Assembly: GCA_964545875.1 (NCBI GenBank)
Contig: CAZJHH010000004.1
Coordinates: 286,797 to 350,796 of the forward strand
Length of the DNA stretch: 64,000 bases
Reading direction: 5' to 3'
Source of the DNA: DAIPKP01 sp964545875
GTDB lineage: Bacteria; Synergistota; Synergistia; Synergistales; Aminiphilaceae
This document shows, one piece after another, positions 32,398-41,480 of this stretch; the first letter of the stretch is position 1; each line of letters starts with the position of its first letter. The notes under the pieces are model-generated. The model saw only the letters and a list, made by a program, of their open reading frames with translations. It was not told the DNA's origin and ran no database searches. Position numbers and translations under genes: made by a program.

Positions 32398-35109
32398 CTA
32401 TCCTTTGAGCACCTTTACCGCACTGATTTTGTACCCCGGAGTTTCCGAAACGGGGTCAATTTCTGCCGCCGTAAGGAAGTTTGCTCCGGATTCCGCAAAA
32501 TGGAAGGGAAGAAAGACCATCCGAGGAGGAACTCTATCGGAAATCTTGGCCTTGCCTTCCACGGTTCCCCGCCGGGAAGATACCGAAAGGGGTTCTCCCG
32601 ACTCCACCTGAAGCTCCGCCGCATCGGCGGGATGAATTTCTATGTAGAGCTCCTTCACGAACTCTCCGGGAGCGCTCCGGCGGCTCATGCTGCCCGAGTG
32701 ATAGTGATAGAGCAAACGTCCCGTGGAAGCGAGGAAAGGATACTCTTCGTCGGGCCACTCGTGAGGAATCTGCCATTCGCAGGGAGAGAAGATGGCCTTG
32801 CCATTGGGCCGGGGGAATTTTCCCACGTGCAGATTGGGGGTTCCGGGATGATCCGAAGCGGGGCAGGGCCAGGAAAGCCCTCCCTGATCGAGGCGCCCGT
32901 AGCTGATACCGGCATAGCTCGGAGTACATGCGGCGATATCGTCGAAGACCTCCGAAGCGCTCCGGAACTTCCAGTCCGCCCCCATCCGGTTGGCCAAAGC
33001 CGTAAGAATTTCCCAATCCGGCCGGGCCTCTCCGGGAGAATTCACCGCCTTGCGCACCCGCTGCACCGTCCGGGTGGTGTTGGTAAAGGTGCCGTCCTTT
33101 TCGCCCCAGCAAGCCGCAGGAAAGACCACGTCCGCAAGCTGGGCGGTTTCGGTAAGGAAAATATCCTGCACCACCAGAAGATCGAGGTGTTCCAGGCAAT
33201 GGCGCACATGATTGGTATCGGGATCGGTCACCATGGGATTTTCTCCCATGATGTAGAGTCCCCGAATCTCTCCGTTGCCGGCGGATTCCATCATCTTCAC
33301 CAGGGTTTTGCCGGGTTTATCGGAAAAATCCGCGTTCTTCCAGAGGTTCTTGAATTTCTCTCGGGCTTCGGGGCTTGCCACCTTCTGATATCCCGTGAAA
33401 ACGTTGGGAAGAGCTCCCATGTCGCAGGCACCCTGAACGTTGTTCTGCCCCCGAAGAGGATTCACTCCCACCCCGGGACGCCCCATCATGCCGCAGAGAA
33501 GAGCCAAATTGGCGAGGGTGCGGACATTGTTGGTTCCCGAGGTGTGTTGGGTGATTCCCATGGTGTAGAAGATGGCGGAGTTCGGTCCCTGGGCGTAGAG
33601 CCGGGCGGCCTTTTCCACATCCTCGGGAGCGAGACCGGTGATTTCGCTCACCTTTTCGGGAGTATAGGCCTTTACGGTCTCTTTCAGAGCTTCGAAATTC
33701 TCCACTCGTTCATCCACAAAGGCTTGATTCTGAAGGTTGTCCCGAAGAATGACGTGCATCATACCGTTCACGAGGGCCACGTCGGAACCGCTCTTCTGAC
33801 GAAGATAGACGTCCGCATACTTGGCGAGCTCGATCTTTCGGGGATCACAGACAATAAGGTGGGCTCCGTTGCGTTTACGCTCCTTGATCCAGGAACCGAT
33901 AACGGGGTGGGCTTCCGTGGTGTTGGATCCGATGACCAGCATCACGTCCGCCTCTTTGATGGAGGTAAAATCGTTGGTCATGGCGCCGCTTCCGAGGGTC
34001 TCACCGAGACCCGCTACAGTGGCGCTGTGTCAGAGATGGGCGCAGTGGTCTACGTTATGGGTACCCACCACCTCCCGGGCAAGGCGCTGCAGGAGGTAGT
34101 TCTCCTCGTTGGTGCACCGGGCGGAGGAGAAGAAGCCCAGGGCATCCGGGCCGGATTCTTTTTTGATGGTTCCCATCTTCTGAGCCACGTAATCGAGGGC
34201 TTCGTCCCAGGAGGCCTCCCGGAAGGAGTCCTTTTCCCGGATGAGGGGCGTGGCAAGCCGCTCGTCACTCTGCACGAACTGCCAGGCGAAACGTCCCTTC
34301 ACGCAGCACCGGCCCTGGTTGAGGGAGGTGGGACTCGCATAATCCGTGGTAACGTTGGCGATGCGTCCGGTTTTTTTGTTTACCTGGATATTGAGTTCAC
34401 ATCCCACGCCGCAGTAGGAGCAGATGGTTTTGGTACTCTCCATCTCCCAAGGGCGTCCCTTGCCGGCGGAAGTTTTTTCCGCCAGGGCCCCCACGGGACA
34501 GAGCTGTACGCACTGACCGCAGAAGGTGCAGTCCGAATCTTCCAGCACCTTTCCCACCGGAGGATGCACCATGGTGTGGATTCCCCGGTTCTGAAAATCG
34601 ATGGCGTGATACTGGGCAAGGTTATCACAGGCCCGGATGCAGCGACCGCAAAGGATACACTTGTTCATGTCCCGGGTGTAGAAGGGATTGGCATCCTCGA
34701 AGTCGTGATCCCGGCAGGTATCCCCTTCTTCGGCGAAATGGGAGGCTTCGATGCCGAGCTCGTAGGCCACGTTCTGAAGTTCGCATTTTCCGTTGCTGGA
34801 GCAGGAGAAGCAGTCCAGGGGGTGCCGGATGAGAAGCAGCTCCACCACGGCCTTCCGGGCCTCGAGAACCCGGGGAGAGTGGGTATGGATCGCCATTCCC
34901 GGAGCCACCGGAGTGGTACAGGAAGTAAGAAGCTTGGGGTTGCCTTCCATCTCCACCAGGCAGACTCGGCAGGCTCCTGCGGGGGGAACCGCGGGATGGT
35001 CACAGAGAGTGGGAATATGAATATCCGCACTCCGGGCGGCTTCAAGGATGGTCATGCCAGCTTTGGCGGTTATCTGTTTTCCGTTGATCGTAAGTGCTAT
35101 GCCTTGCAT
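32398..35109 (-). CDS. fdhA: Selenocysteine formate dehydrogenase alpha subunit FdhA-1 (NAD/ferredoxin-linked type)
   Basis: Read as one gene with an in-frame UGA (34032-34030) decoded as Sec360: 903 residues. The sequence around it is NVDHCAHL-U-HSATVAGL, the catalytic position of Mo/W formate dehydrogenases. The continuation after UGA has family similarity to the end of the gene. Domains: [2Fe-2S] ferredoxin (Cys36, 47, 50, 64), a His-Cys [4Fe-4S] site (about 96-109), two [4Fe-4S] sets (151-161, 194-204), the N-terminal [4Fe-4S] motif CSYCGVGC (230-237), then molybdopterin domains and the C-terminal dinucleotide-binding domain. It reversibly oxidises formate to CO2. The extra ferredoxin domains match a partner NuoEF-like diaphorase, encoded just upstream. 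Start at 35109 behind GAGGAGG. Confidence 0.93.
33983..34032 (-). promoter_or_regulatory. Candidate SECIS element in fdhA-1
   Basis: From the UGA the minus-strand RNA reads 17 nt and then a perfect 7-bp hairpin: GGGUCUC (34012-34006), loop GGU, GAGACCC (34002-33996). An outer GCGCC/GGCGC stem (34025-34021 with 33987-33983) encloses it. Position and stem length suit a bacterial SECIS that recruits SelB. No selA, selB, selC or selD is in the window. Confidence 0.72.
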
Positions 35110-35126
35110 TTTTCCTGACCTCCTCG

Positions 35127-36920
35127 CTACTTTCTCGAAATTGCCTTCACGGGACAGGCTTCCATACAGGCACCGCATTTCACGCACTTTTCCTGGTCGA
35201 TGACGTGCGCCTTCTTGACCTCTCCCGCAATGGCCTCCACCGGGCAGACCCGGGCGCATTTCGTACAGCCGATGCACTTCTCCGCATCGATGACAAAGCG
35301 GGTAAGGGCCTCGCAGGCACCGGCAGGGCAGCGATGCTCGTTGATGTGAGCCTCGTATTCGTGCTTGAAGTAGCGCAGGGTAGTGAGCACCGGGTTCGGA
35401 GCGGTCTGACCGAGACCGCAGAGGGAGGTATCCTTGATCATTTTCGCAAGATATTCCAGGTTATCCAGATCTTCGGGCTTGCCTTTTCCCGCCACGATGC
35501 GGTTCAGGATATCCAGCATCTTCTTGGTGCCCTCCCGGCAGGGAACGCACTTGCCGCAGGATTCCCGCTGGGTGAACTCCAGGAAGAACCGAGCCACGTC
35601 CACCATACAGTTATCCTCGTCCATCACCACGAGACCGCCGGAACCCATGATAGCTCCGGCTCCGGTGAGAGATTCGTAGCTGATGGGAAGGTCCAGATGC
35701 TCCTCCGTAAGGCAACCTCCCGAGGGACCGCCGATCTGAACGGCCTTGAACTTTTTACCGTTAAGAACGCCGCCGCCGACATCGAAAACCACTTCCCGCA
35801 GGGTTGTACCCATGGGAACTTCCACGAGCCCCGTGCGGTTCACCTTTCCGGTAAGGGCAAAAACCTTGGTGCCCTTGGATTTCTCCGTGCCGATGGAGGC
35901 ATACCAGGCTCCTCCCTGCCGGAGGATGGGAGGAACGTTGGCCCAGGTTTCCACGTTGTTGATGTTGCTGGGTTTCCCCCAGAGCCCCTTGTTGGCTGGA
36001 AAAGGAGGCCGGGGGCGGGGCATGCCGCGCTGTCCTTCGATGGAGGCCATGAGCGCGGTTTCTTCACCGCAGACGAAGGCTCCCGCACCTTCTTTAATGT
36101 GGAGATCGAAGCTGAAATTCGTTCCGAGAATGTTCTCTCCCAGGAGCCCGTACTCCTTGGCCTGGTCGATGGTCCACTTGAGCCGCCGGATGGCCAGAGG
36201 ATACTCCGCCCGGCAGTATATGTATCCTTCATTCGCCCCCATGGCATAGGCTCCGAGAAGCATGCCCTCCACCACCGCATGAGGATCTCCCTCCAGAATG
36301 GAGCGGTCCATGAAAGCCCCGGGATCTCCTTCGTCGGCGTTGCAGATGACATATTTTTTATCTCCCTTGGAAGCGGCGCAGAAGCTCCACTTGAGCCCCG
36401 TGGGGAATCCGCCGCCGCCGCGGCCCCGAAGGCCGGAAGTCTTGACTTCTTCGATGACCTGCTCCGGAGTCATTTCGGTAAGAGCCTTCACGAGAGCCTG
36501 GTAGCCATCCCGGGCGATATACTCGTCGATATTATCCGGGTTAATGTACCCGCAATTTTTCAAGGCGATGCGATGCTGTTTGCTGTAGAAGGGGATGTCC
36601 TTGTAGTGGGGAATCTCCTCGGCCTTATGAGGCTCTTTGTAGAGAAGGCGCTCCACCACGCGCCCTTTGTAGAGGTGCTCTTCGATAATTTCCAGCACAT
36701 CTTCGGGGGTTACCCGGCAGTAGAACGTTCCCTCGGGATAAATCACCACCACGGGGCCCATCTCGCACATGCCGTGACACCCCGTAGGAACGAGACATAC
36801 TTCTTTGTCCAGTCCCCGATGGGCAAGGTTTTTCTCGAAAGCTTCCATTACTGCCTTGGAGCCGCTGGAAACACATCCCGTGCCGCTACAGATCAGTACG
36901 TGGGATCGATAAAGACTCAT
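35127..36920 (-). CDS. NuoF/HydB-like NADH-binding flavoprotein subunit of the formate dehydrogenase complex
   Basis: A 597-residue protein with an N-terminal thioredoxin-like [2Fe-2S] domain (CSGTGCVSSGS, CHGMCEMGP). The NuoF core follows: the NAD/FMN region GLRGRGGGGFPTGLKW and NADEGDPGAFMDR (about residues 165-205), GAGAFVCGEETALMASIEG, and the [4Fe-4S] ligands ESCGKCVPCREGT (about 484). It ends in two 4Fe-4S ferredoxin motifs (CIGCTKCARVCP, CVKCGACMEACP). This is the layout of HydB of electron-bifurcating hydrogenases. Here it sits directly before FdhA-1, so it is probably the diaphorase of an NAD- and ferredoxin-coupled formate dehydrogenase. It is a close paralogue of the gene at 43259. 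Confidence 0.93.
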   Translation of the reverse strand: MSLYRSHVLICSGTGCVSSGSKAVMEAFEKNLAHRGLDKEVCLVPTGCHGMCEMGPVVVIYPEGTFYCRVTPEDVLEIIEEHLYKGRVVERLLYKEPHKAEEIPHYKDIPFYSKQHRIALKNCGYINPDNIDEYIARDGYQALVKALTEMTPEQVIEEVKTSGLRGRGGGGFPTGLKWSFCAASKGDKKYVICNADEGDPGAFMDRSILEGDPHAVVEGMLLGAYAMGANEGYIYCRAEYPLAIRRLKWTIDQAKEYGLLGENILGTNFSFDLHIKEGAGAFVCGEETALMASIEGQRGMPRPRPPFPANKGLWGKPSNINNVETWANVPPILRQGGAWYASIGTEKSKGTKVFALTGKVNRTGLVEVPMGTTLREVVFDVGGGVLNGKKFKAVQIGGPSGGCLTEEHLDLPISYESLTGAGAIMGSGGLVVMDEDNCMVDVARFFLEFTQRESCGKCVPCREGTKKMLDILNRIVAGKGKPEDLDNLEYLAKMIKDTSLCGLGQTAPNPVLTTLRYFKHEYEAHINEHRCPAGACEALTRFVIDAEKCIGCTKCARVCPVEAIAGEVKKAHVIDQEKCVKCGACMEACPVKAISRK

Positions 36921-36932
36921 AAAATCTCTCCC

Positions 36933-37304
36933 TTAATCCGTCCGGCCAATGGCCAGATCGTCAAGAATGCGACCGTTTACCACATGTTCCGCGATGATCC
37001 GGGGCACATCCTCGGGAGAGACGCTTCCGTAGGTTACCCGGGATTCTCCCTGCCGGATAACGTCGAGGAGAGGCTCTTCCTGGCACATGCCGATACAGCC
37101 CGTGGTCTCCACCGTCACATCCTTGAGCCCCCGGGTGTCGAGTTCCTTCATTACCGCATCGAGGATTGCCCGGGCTCCCGCAGCGATGCCGCAGGTTCCC
37201 ATGCCGATGATGATGCGGGTTTTACCCTCCGAACGGGCAGCAGTAAGGTCTGAGGCACGCTCTTTAATTTTTCGCAAATCCTCAAGATTCTGTATCTTGG
37301 GCAA
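36933..37304 (-). CDS. Thioredoxin-like [2Fe-2S] ferredoxin (HydD-like)
   Basis: A 123-residue protein with a thioredoxin-like [2Fe-2S] fold. Ligands are probably the Cys in GMGTCGIAAGA (about residue 38) and in TTGCIGMCQEEP (about 69 and 73), though the usual four-cysteine set is not complete. Start is a TTG at 37304 with GGAGGTG seven bases upstream. It lies between the NuoE-like and NuoF-like genes, and a paralogue occupies the same place in the hydrogenase operon. It may be an electron-transfer or assembly subunit. Confidence 0.82.
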   Translation of the reverse strand: MPKIQNLEDLRKIKERASDLTAARSEGKTRIIIGMGTCGIAAGARAILDAVMKELDTRGLKDVTVETTGCIGMCQEEPLLDVIRQGESRVTYGSVSPEDVPRIIAEHVVNGRILDDLAIGRTD

Positions 37305-37442
37305 TGCTTACACCTCCAGCAGATAAATTCCCTTCAAAAAATGGCTTTACCAAAAGGTAAATCGAACGTTCTTGCGGCATCTCTTACGAGAAACCCCAAA
37401 TTCCCGGGAGTCTCGCCATTTCGCAAAAAACCGTATCAGGGC

Positions 37443-37919
37443 TTACTGGAATTTCTCCAGGATCCCCTCTACCATATCCACCGTAAGCCGCCCGAAAGTT
37501 TCATCGTTCACCATGATAACCGGAGCCAAACCGCAGGCACCGATACAGGCCACGGGCTCCAGAGTAAAACGAAGATCCTCGGTGGTTCCATTTTCTTCCA
37601 CCTGAAGCAGATCCTTCACTTTTTCGAGAATCTTCAGACTTCCCCGCACATGGCAGGCGGTGCCCCGACAGACCCGAATGATGTGGCGTCCCCGGGGCTT
37701 GAGGTGGAACTGGGCATAAAACGTGGCCACTCCATAAATTTCCGCCAGGGGAATGAGCATCTCCTCGGAGATGGTTTCCACGGCTTGCGCGGGTAAATAA
37801 CCGAAGGCCTCCTGAGTTGCCTGAAGAACCGGAATGAGGCCCCCCTTTTTCTCCTTCCAGGGAGCCACGATATCCCTGGTCTTGGAGATGACCTCTTCCT
37901 TTGCCATAACTGTAGTCAT
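37443..37919 (-). CDS. NuoE/HydC-like [2Fe-2S] subunit of the formate dehydrogenase complex
   Basis: A 158-residue NuoE-family protein. The helical N-terminal part (GYLPAQAVETISEEMLIPLAEIYGVATFYAQF) is followed by the [2Fe-2S] ligands CRGTACHVRG (about residue 84) and CIGACGLAPVIMVND (about 125). It passes electrons between the NuoF-like flavin subunit and the catalytic subunit. The ATG at 37919 follows AGGAGGG. First gene of the fdhA-1 operon. Confidence 0.93.
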   Translation of the reverse strand: MTTVMAKEEVISKTRDIVAPWKEKKGGLIPVLQATQEAFGYLPAQAVETISEEMLIPLAEIYGVATFYAQFHLKPRGRHIIRVCRGTACHVRGSLKILEKVKDLLQVEENGTTEDLRFTLEPVACIGACGLAPVIMVNDETFGRLTVDMVEGILEKFQ

Positions 37920-38023
37920 TCTCTCCCTCCTTCAATACGAAAAGTCCTTTTGTCTTCCCATGGCGGCAGATCCCCTGAAAATTCCGCCACTTTCGACACG
38001 CCTTGCCACACCATCACTTTGTT

Positions 38024-38063
38024 AAAAAAAACACATGCGAAAGGGCAAAAAATAAGCCCTCGC
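38024..38063 (-). terminator. Terminator-like hairpin in the leader of the fdhA-1 operon
   Basis: On the minus strand GCGAGGGC (38063-38056) pairs with GCCCTTTCGC (38046-38037) with a 2-base bulge, and eight U follow (38031-38024). It lies between the operon promoter (38159-38188) and the first gene (start 37919). It should therefore act as an attenuator unless read through. A second small hairpin with UUUUU lies just upstream near 38071-38098. Confidence 0.62.
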
Positions 38064-38158
38064 ACACACAAAAACCCCCTCCAGCCTCTTTAAGGGAGTC
38101 TGTCTTTACGTGGATATCCTTGGAACATTGAGAACATTTTCTTGCCAAACCCGGTCTA

Positions 38159-38188
38159 AGGATACCATCTTTACCCATAAAGTGACAA
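38159..38188 (-). promoter_or_regulatory. Promoter of the fdhA-1 operon
   Basis: TTGTCA (38188-38183), an 18-bp spacer, and TGG-TATCCT (extended -10, 38164-38159) on the minus strand. The leader is about 230 nt. The 617 bases between 37920 and yfcC hold this promoter, the leader terminator, two hairpins near 38237 and 38329, and no gene. Confidence 0.6.
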
Positions 38189-38236
38189 GTCCTATAAAGA
38201 ACTTTTGGAACCGGCAAAAAATGCACCGTGTATCAA

Positions 38237-38282
38237 GAGGAGAGGAGGGCAGAAACAGGAACGTTTCTGCCCTCCTCTCCTC
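38237..38282. terminator. 20-bp perfect hairpin between yfcC and the fdhA-1 operon
   Basis: Arms 38237-38256 (GAGGAGAGGAGGGCAGAAAC) and 38263-38282 are exactly complementary, with loop AGGAAC. No U-run follows on the minus strand, so it is either an atypical terminator or a cruciform/processing site. It lies about 50 bp upstream of the fdhA-1 operon promoter. Confidence 0.6.
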
Positions 38283-38328
38283 GGATGGTTTATTTTCTGC
38301 AAAATATTTCAAAATCAAATGCCCACCC

Positions 38329-38359
38329 GGGCTTCCGAAAAGAATGCCTCCGGAAGCCC
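38329..38359 (-). terminator. Hairpin downstream of yfcC
   Basis: GGGCTTCCG (38329-38337) pairs with CGGAAGCCC (38351-38359). A U-rich stretch follows about ten bases later on the minus strand. Weak terminator candidate for yfcC. Confidence 0.4.
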
Positions 38360-38435
38360 AAGCGGGCTCTTGCTACAGCACGAGCTAAAGCCTTATAAAA
38401 GGTTTTTATCTATACGGCGCGATACCTCCAGCCTC

Positions 38436-39818
38436 TTAGGCGTAACCGAGGAAAACCGCTGCGGTCACCGCGGCAAAACCGCAGAGGAGCCAAAGAGCCA
38501 TGAGGGGCCAGAGGAACTTTACCCACCGCTCGTAGGGGATCTTTGCCATGGCAAGAGAGGCGAAGAGAACTCCCGACGTGGGGATGATGGAATTGGTAAA
38601 ACCGTCTCCGAACTGGTATGCCAGAACCACGATCTGCCGGGAAATTCCCACCAGATCTCCCACGGGAGCCATGATGGGAATGGTAACCGCAGCCTGGCCG
38701 CTTCCGGAAGGAATGAAGGTGTTGATCACCACCTGAACGAGATACATGCCTCCGGCGCTGATGGTTTCCGGAAGTCCCTGAACCCACTGGGCGAGGGCAT
38801 AGATGATGGTGTCGATAATCTGGCCGTCCGTAAGAACCACAAGAATCCCCCGGGCCACCCCCACGATGAGGGCTCCGAAGGCGATCATTTTAAGCCCATC
38901 CACAAAAGCCCGGGCTATGGCATTGGGAGTAAGCCCTCCGAGGATACCTGCTATGACGCCCATGGCAAGAAAGATTCCCGCCAGCTCATCGATATACCAA
39001 CCGAGCTTGAAAACACCGTAGATAAGCATTCCGAAACCCGCCAGGAGAACCAGCCCTACCAGGTTATGTTTTCCCACATACTCGGGAAGGGCGGAGACGT
39101 CGTCCCAATGCACCGCCTCGGCCTGATCGAGATCGTACATGGGGCTGGTTTCAGGATTCATCTTAACCTTCTTGGCGTACCGCATAACATAAAGTGTAGC
39201 GATAGCGAGGATGACCACATATACCACAAGCCGGAAGGCAATGCCGGAGAAGATGGGAAGTTCCGCAATGCCCTGGGCAACTCCCACGGTAAAGGGATTC
39301 ATCCATCCTCCGGTAAATCCCGCTGCGGCCCCCAGAGAGACCATGGCCATGCCCGTAATGGAATCGTACCCCATGGCTCGGGCAATGGCGACTCCAATGG
39401 GAATGAAAACGATGGTCTCCTCCGCCATGCCGAAGGTAGCTCCTCCCAGGGAGAAGATAAACATGGTAAGGGGGATGAGCAGATTCTCCTTCCCCTGGAT
39501 TTTTCCGAGAATCTTTCCGATTCCCGCCTCCACAAACCCCGTGGCCTGGATGATGCTGAAGGCGCCTCCCACGAGGAAGATGAAGAAAATGATTCCCGAA
39601 GCCTGCTTCATACCGTTCTGGACTGCGAGGAACACGTCGAAAGGATGGGTCGGCGTGGCTTCCACCTGGTGGAAGGATGCAGGATCCACCACGGTTCTTC
39701 CCGTATGAGGATCCTTCACGCGCTCATATACTCCTGCGGGAATAACATAGGTCAAGAGGGAACATAAAATAATAACGCTGAACAAAAGAACATATGTATG
39801 TGGAAATCTGCTTTTCAC
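38436..39818 (-). CDS. YfcC family transporter (putative basic amino acid or dipeptide carrier)
   Basis: A 460-residue protein with about twelve membrane helices. The family signatures are the N-terminal RFPHTYVLLFSVIILCSLLTYVIPAG, GGATFGMAEETIVFIPIGVAIARAMGYD (about residues 130-157) and INTFIPSGSGQAAVTIPIMAP (about 371-391). YfcC proteins belong to the DcuC/ArsB-like superfamily and often lie beside M20 amidohydrolases, as here. The substrate could be an amino acid, N-acyl amino acid or dipeptide. The GTG start at 39818 follows AAAGGGG eight bases upstream; another GTG at 39836 precedes that box. Confidence 0.88.
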   Translation of the reverse strand: MKSRFPHTYVLLFSVIILCSLLTYVIPAGVYERVKDPHTGRTVVDPASFHQVEATPTHPFDVFLAVQNGMKQASGIIFFIFLVGGAFSIIQATGFVEAGIGKILGKIQGKENLLIPLTMFIFSLGGATFGMAEETIVFIPIGVAIARAMGYDSITGMAMVSLGAAAGFTGGWMNPFTVGVAQGIAELPIFSGIAFRLVVYVVILAIATLYVMRYAKKVKMNPETSPMYDLDQAEAVHWDDVSALPEYVGKHNLVGLVLLAGFGMLIYGVFKLGWYIDELAGIFLAMGVIAGILGGLTPNAIARAFVDGLKMIAFGALIVGVARGILVVLTDGQIIDTIIYALAQWVQGLPETISAGGMYLVQVVINTFIPSGSGQAAVTIPIMAPVGDLVGISRQIVVLAYQFGDGFTNSIIPTSGVLFASLAMAKIPYERWVKFLWPLMALWLLCGFAAVTAAVFLGYA

Positions 39819-40024
39819 CAATATCGCCCCTTTCACTTCGAAAAATCAGGAAACTCCTTTTCGCTTCCGCTTTTTCCCGAGAAAAACAGGGAGGGAAAAA
39901 GCCTCGCTCCCGAAAAGATGAAACTGCTCGCAAAAACCGTTACCCACCGGATGCCGTCTCCCCGTATTTTTCCTGTACCGCACCCCCCTCCTTTCGATTT
40001 GCACGCACAATTTGCGTTTCTTTG

Positions 40025-40053
40025 AGAGTATCAGAATACCCTTTCGGGGTCAA
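40025..40053 (-). promoter_or_regulatory. Promoter of yfcC
   Basis: TTGACC (40053-40048), 17 bp, TACTCT (40030-40025) on the minus strand. The leader is about 200 nt. The 346-base divergent region holds this promoter and the opposite one at 40089. Confidence 0.65.
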
Positions 40054-40088
40054 TGTATAACCAAAAGCGCACGAATATTTCACTTTTA

Positions 40089-40117
40089 TTGACGACCTCT
40101 CGGTAACGTGATACAAA
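40089..40117 (+). promoter_or_regulatory. Promoter of the M20 amidohydrolase gene
   Basis: TTGACG (40089-40094), 17 bp, TGA-TACAAA (-10 at 40112-40117). Leader about 40 nt. Confidence 0.7.
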
Positions 40118-40164
40118 AAAATCATGAAGTATGCCATGCGCACACATAAAGGAGGCATGATAAC

Positions 40165-41355
40165 ATGACGGAACTCCAGCTTCTCGACCATGCGGTTTCG
40201 GAGAAGGAAATCATAGAGCTTCTCCAAGATCTGGTCCGCATTCCGAGCCATCGGGAAACCCCCGGAAGAGAAAGAAACGTGGCCCTCCACATTCACGAAT
40301 TCCTCCTCCGCCACGGAATCGAGACAGAGCTCATGCCGGTTCTCGAAGACAGACCCAACGTGGTGGCGGTTCTTCGAGGTTCCGGAGGAGGAAAGCGCCT
40401 CATGCTGAACGGACATACCGACACGGTCCGCCCCTATGGAATGGAAGCCCCCTACGATCCGGCAATCCGGCAAGGCAGGATATACGGTCGGGGAGCCTGC
40501 GACATGAAAGCCGGCGTGGCCGCCATGATGATGGCCCTGATAGCCCTTCAAAGAGCGGCAATTCCTCTCAAGGGAGACGTGATTTTCACGGGAGTTATTA
40601 ACGAAGAGCTGAAAAGCGAGGGCACCGAAGCCATCGTTACCCGGGGGCCCAAAGCGGATTTCGCCATCGTGGGAGAACCCACGGAGCTCTCCATAGCTCC
40701 GGGGCACCGGGGACTGGAGTGGCTGGACATCGTCATCGAGGGAAAAACGGCCCATGGAGGAGTGCCAGAGAGAGGAGTAAACGCCATTTCCAAGGCGGCG
40801 AAGCTCCTTCGGGCCATCGAAGAGGATCTTATACCCCGGCTTGCGGCAAGGGAGCATCCCGGAGTGGGCAAATCGATTCTCAACTTCGGCACCATCCACG
40901 GAGGCGACCAGCCGAGCAGCGTGGCGGGGCGCTGCGTGCTCCAGCTTGATCGGCGCTACACTCCTGAAGAGTCTCTGGAACAGGTTTTCCGGGATTTCGA
41001 AGAGATTTTTGAAAAACTTCGGAAGGAAGATCCGGATTTCAAGGCCACCCTTCACCGGAACCCGGACAACATGGCCACCATGGACCATCTGCCGGTATAC
41101 GTGGAGCCGGAGCACCCCCTGGTGCGGGCCCTCATGAAAGCCCATCGGGAGGTTCGGGGAGAGGAGGCCCGATGTCTGCCCAAGACGGGATGGACCGATG
41201 CGTCTCTGCTGGCGAATTACGGCAACATCCCTGCGGTAAATCTCGGACCGGGATCCGTAGCCCAGGCTCATCGGGAGGACGAATACGTGGCGATCTCCCA
41301 CCTCAAGCCCGCCGCCCTCATCTACGCCATGGCGGCGGTACATCTCTGCTCCTGA
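40165..41355 (+). CDS. M20 family zinc aminoacylase/deacetylase (ArgE/DapE-like)
   Basis: A 396-residue metallopeptidase. Metal ligands are in LNGHTDTV (residues about 83-90), GRGACDMKAG (Asp, about 110-119), INEELKSEG (Glu-Glu) and GEP. GKTAHGG lies at the start of the dimerisation domain, and a late AHREDEYV supplies the last histidine. It hydrolyses N-acyl amino acids or dipeptides. It is divergent from yfcC, so import and cleavage of the same compound is likely. Start behind AAAGGAGG. Confidence 0.92.
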   Translation: MTELQLLDHAVSEKEIIELLQDLVRIPSHRETPGRERNVALHIHEFLLRHGIETELMPVLEDRPNVVAVLRGSGGGKRLMLNGHTDTVRPYGMEAPYDPAIRQGRIYGRGACDMKAGVAAMMMALIALQRAAIPLKGDVIFTGVINEELKSEGTEAIVTRGPKADFAIVGEPTELSIAPGHRGLEWLDIVIEGKTAHGGVPERGVNAISKAAKLLRAIEEDLIPRLAAREHPGVGKSILNFGTIHGGDQPSSVAGRCVLQLDRRYTPEESLEQVFRDFEEIFEKLRKEDPDFKATLHRNPDNMATMDHLPVYVEPEHPLVRALMKAHREVRGEEARCLPKTGWTDASLLANYGNIPAVNLGPGSVAQAHREDEYVAISHLKPAALIYAMAAVHLCS

Positions 41356-41399
41356 AAAACTCTTAGGTTCCGCCCGGAGAGAAAAAACACTGCACACAG

Positions 41400-41443
41400 A
41401 AATCCCCCGAGATTTGGAATTTCTCCAAAACCCCGGGGGATTT
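41400..41443. terminator. Terminator between the M20 gene and hydA
   Basis: AAATCCCCC (41400-41408) pairs with GGGGGATTT (41435-41443). An inner TTTGGA/TCCAAA stem lies within. U-rich bases follow on the plus strand and A/U-rich ones on the other. Confidence 0.8.
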
Positions 41444-41480
41444 CTTATGGTCTTATGGGTCTATCCGTCAAAAAAATTCT

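Noticed and set aside
33981..34030. Apparent stop codon splitting the first fdhA into two genes or a pseudogene
   Set aside because: The frames on both sides are in the same phase, the conserved HSATVAGL follows at once, and the position is the known Sec site, so it is read as selenocysteine.
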